Translations under genes and position numbers: made by a program | Source: Hydrogenothermaceae bacterium | GTDB lineage: Bacteria > Aquificota > Aquificia > Aquificales > Hydrogenothermaceae | Length of the DNA stretch: 5,845 nt | NCBI GenBank assembly: GCA_026985705.1 | Contig: JALSPY010000003.1 | Span: forward strand, 1-5,845 | Direction of reading: 5' to 3' | Part shown: in pieces, positions 4,569 through 5,845 of the stretch | Layout: each line of letters begins with the position of its first letter | Numbering within the stretch: the first letter of the stretch is position 1 | The notes under the pieces: model-generated | What the model was told of the DNA's origin: nothing | Database searches by the model: none | The model's input: the letters and a program-made list of their open reading frames with translations, nothing else

Positions 4569-5845
4569 TTTTCAATTTCTCTAGATATTTGTAAAAATCT
4601 ATTTAATAACCCATCTTTTAACTTTAGCTCTTTAACTTTTCCCTCTTCAATTATTTTTCCGTTTTCCACCACTATAACCCTGTCTACAACATTAAGTAAA
4701 GATAATCTGTGAGTTATCATTAAAACAGTTTTATCTTTAAAACTTTCTATTAATTCCTTCACTATCTTTTCCTCTGTTTCAACATCTAAAGCTGAAGTTC
4801 CTTCATCTATAATAAGTATCTCCGGATTTTTTAAAAATAATCTTGCTAATGCTAACCTTTGCCTTTCTCCTCCAGATAAAACAGAGCCTCTCTCTCCTAG
4901 TTTTGTATCTAAACCTTTAGGTAATTTAAAAATAAACTCAGCTTTAGCTTTCTTCAAAGCTTCAAAAAGCTCTTCCTCTTTAGCATCAGGTTTAGCAATT
5001 AATAAGTTATTTCTAACTGTATCATTAAATATAAAAACTTCTTGGGATAATACTCCAAATCTTTCTCTTAAAGAACTTATTTCAAACTCTGAAAGTTCTG
5101 TTTCGTCTATAAGTATTTTCCCTTTATAATCCTTTATTAGCCTTGGTAGGAGTTTTACTAATGTTGTTTTACCAGAGCCAGATAGCCCGATAATTGCTAT
5201 CTTTTCTCCCTTTTTTATTTTTAGATTTATCTCATTTAAAATTTCTCTATCTCCAATTTTCACATAAACATTTTGGTATTTTATTTCTTTTTTTAAATCT
5301 TTAAAATGTTTTGTTCCACCTTTTTCTTTTGGAATGTTAAGTAAAGTTTGAATTCTTTCTATTATTGGAGTTATTCCCTTTAGATTTACTAACCCCCTCT
5401 GTAGTATCTGCAATGAATTTACTAGAACTAAAACACCACCTAAAAAGGAAAAAAACTGACCTGCTGTTATTTCTCCTTTTATAACTCTATATCCACCATA
5501 ACTTATTATTCCCACAACACCTATATAAGCTATTATCTCTACTGAGCTTAAATATACTGTCTCGTATAAACGGCTTTTTACTTCTCTCTGAAATAGTTTT
5601 TGATTTAGGTTATAGAATATTTTTTGGAATACTTCCTTCTTAAAGAGTTTTACAGTTTCCAGTCCATTTAAAATCTGACTTAAATGTGCAGTAAACTCTG
5701 CCAAACTTTCCTGAACTAGTTTTGCATACTTTTTTCTTTTTTCTCCAAAATGATTTAATACTAATGCTAAAAACGGTATAACTATAATGAATATTAGAAA
5801 CAGTTTCCAATCTGTGTATATTAAAAGTCCTATTATTCCAATTAT
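4565..5845 (-). CDS. ABC exporter half-transporter, MsbA-like (5' end outside window)
   Basis: This is a membrane permease fused to an ATPase that exports a substrate across the inner membrane as a dimer. The frame stays open to the window edge, leaving 426 residues. The TTG at 5704-5702 is an internal Leu codon, not a start, since 47 more in-frame residues precede it and read as exporter membrane domain (TDWKLFLIFIIVIPFLALV). Further helices lie near fragment residues 98-123 and 130-148, the latter after the common GEITAGQF. The ATPase follows: Walker A GLSGSGKT (220-227), Q-loop Gln268, signature LSGGE (323-327), Walker B ILIIDE with Asp347 and Glu348, and H-loop His379. All catalytic residues are present, so the ATPase should work. 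The FNDTVRNN stretch after the Q-loop is MsbA-like. About 150 N-terminal residues are probably missing. The substrate cannot be told; lipid A or lipid export is one possibility. Confidence 0.92.
   Translation of the reverse strand: MIGIIGLLIYTDWKLFLIFIIVIPFLALVLNHFGEKRKKYAKLVQESLAEFTAHLSQILNGLETVKLFKKEVFQKIFYNLNQKLFQREVKSRLYETVYLSSVEIIAYIGVVGIISYGGYRVIKGEITAGQFFSFLGGVLVLVNSLQILQRGLVNLKGITPIIERIQTLLNIPKEKGGTKHFKDLKKEIKYQNVYVKIGDREILNEINLKIKKGEKIAIIGLSGSGKTTLVKLLPRLIKDYKGKILIDETELSEFEISSLRERFGVLSQEVFIFNDTVRNNLLIAKPDAKEEELFEALKKAKAEFIFKLPKGLDTKLGERGSVLSGGERQRLALARLFLKNPEILIIDEGTSALDVETEEKIVKELIESFKDKTVLMITHRLSLLNVVDRVIVVENGKIIEEGKVKELKLKDGLLNRFLQISREIEN

Noticed and set aside
5702..5704. TTG as the start of the ABC transporter gene
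   Set aside because: The frame continues 47 codons further to the window edge with exporter-like membrane sequence, and typical half-transporters are about 570-600 residues, so this is an internal leucine.
1..5845. CRISPR array, insertion sequence, phage or toxin-antitoxin genes
   Set aside because: No regularly spaced repeats, transposase or integrase motifs or paired small antitoxin-like genes are visible. Composition is even and the genes are core housekeeping.

Overview
The window looks like chromosomal DNA of a low-GC (roughly one third G+C) bacterium of the Aquificota, possibly a Sulfurihydrogenibium-like member of the Hydrogenothermaceae. The support is that the diaminopimelate decarboxylase and enoyl-ACP reductase closely resemble the Aquifex aeolicus proteins as I remember them (for example HCHIGSQILDISPYREAVEK and GPICETGDFLALDREI in LysA), together with a cbb3-oxidase-like operon and very AT-rich spacers. 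This placement is from memory and was not searched.

Left part (1-760, + strand): the 3' end of a probable cbb3 oxidase gene (CcoO-like C-terminus), then two small membrane-protein genes. The first (98 aa) has two membrane segments and a CcoS-like FKDIEGPKYEIL motif. The second (74 aa) looks like the N-terminal membrane domain of CcoP/FixP without any haem c domain. The two small genes overlap by one base (TAATG). A tRNA-Ser(UGA) gene follows at 807-894, preceded by a near-consensus promoter (TTGAAA-N17-TATAAT) that starts 5 bp after the last oxidase gene.

Middle (895-3154, + strand): an AT-rich 196-bp spacer with a candidate -10 box and a repeated, partly inverted AAACAAG element, then lysA (last step of lysine synthesis) and fabI (enoyl-ACP reductase), separated by 17-18 bp and probably co-transcribed.

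Right part (3177-5845, - strand, read right to left): the 3' two thirds of an MsbA-type ABC exporter half-transporter gene cut by the window edge, then def (peptide deformylase) and lgt (prolipoprotein diacylglyceryl transferase). def and lgt are 2 bp apart and share a promoter (TTGAAA-N17-TATAAA) whose -35 box overlaps the ABC gene's stop codon. fabI and lgt converge with a 22-bp gap and no convincing terminator.

Most of the window is ordinary housekeeping (translation, lysine and lipid synthesis, lipoprotein maturation). The points most worth a second look are the split and reduced cbb3 subunit genes, the AAACAAG elements and hairpin ahead of lysA, and the unusual active-site region of Lgt. 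I see no mobile element, CRISPR array or clearly new system.
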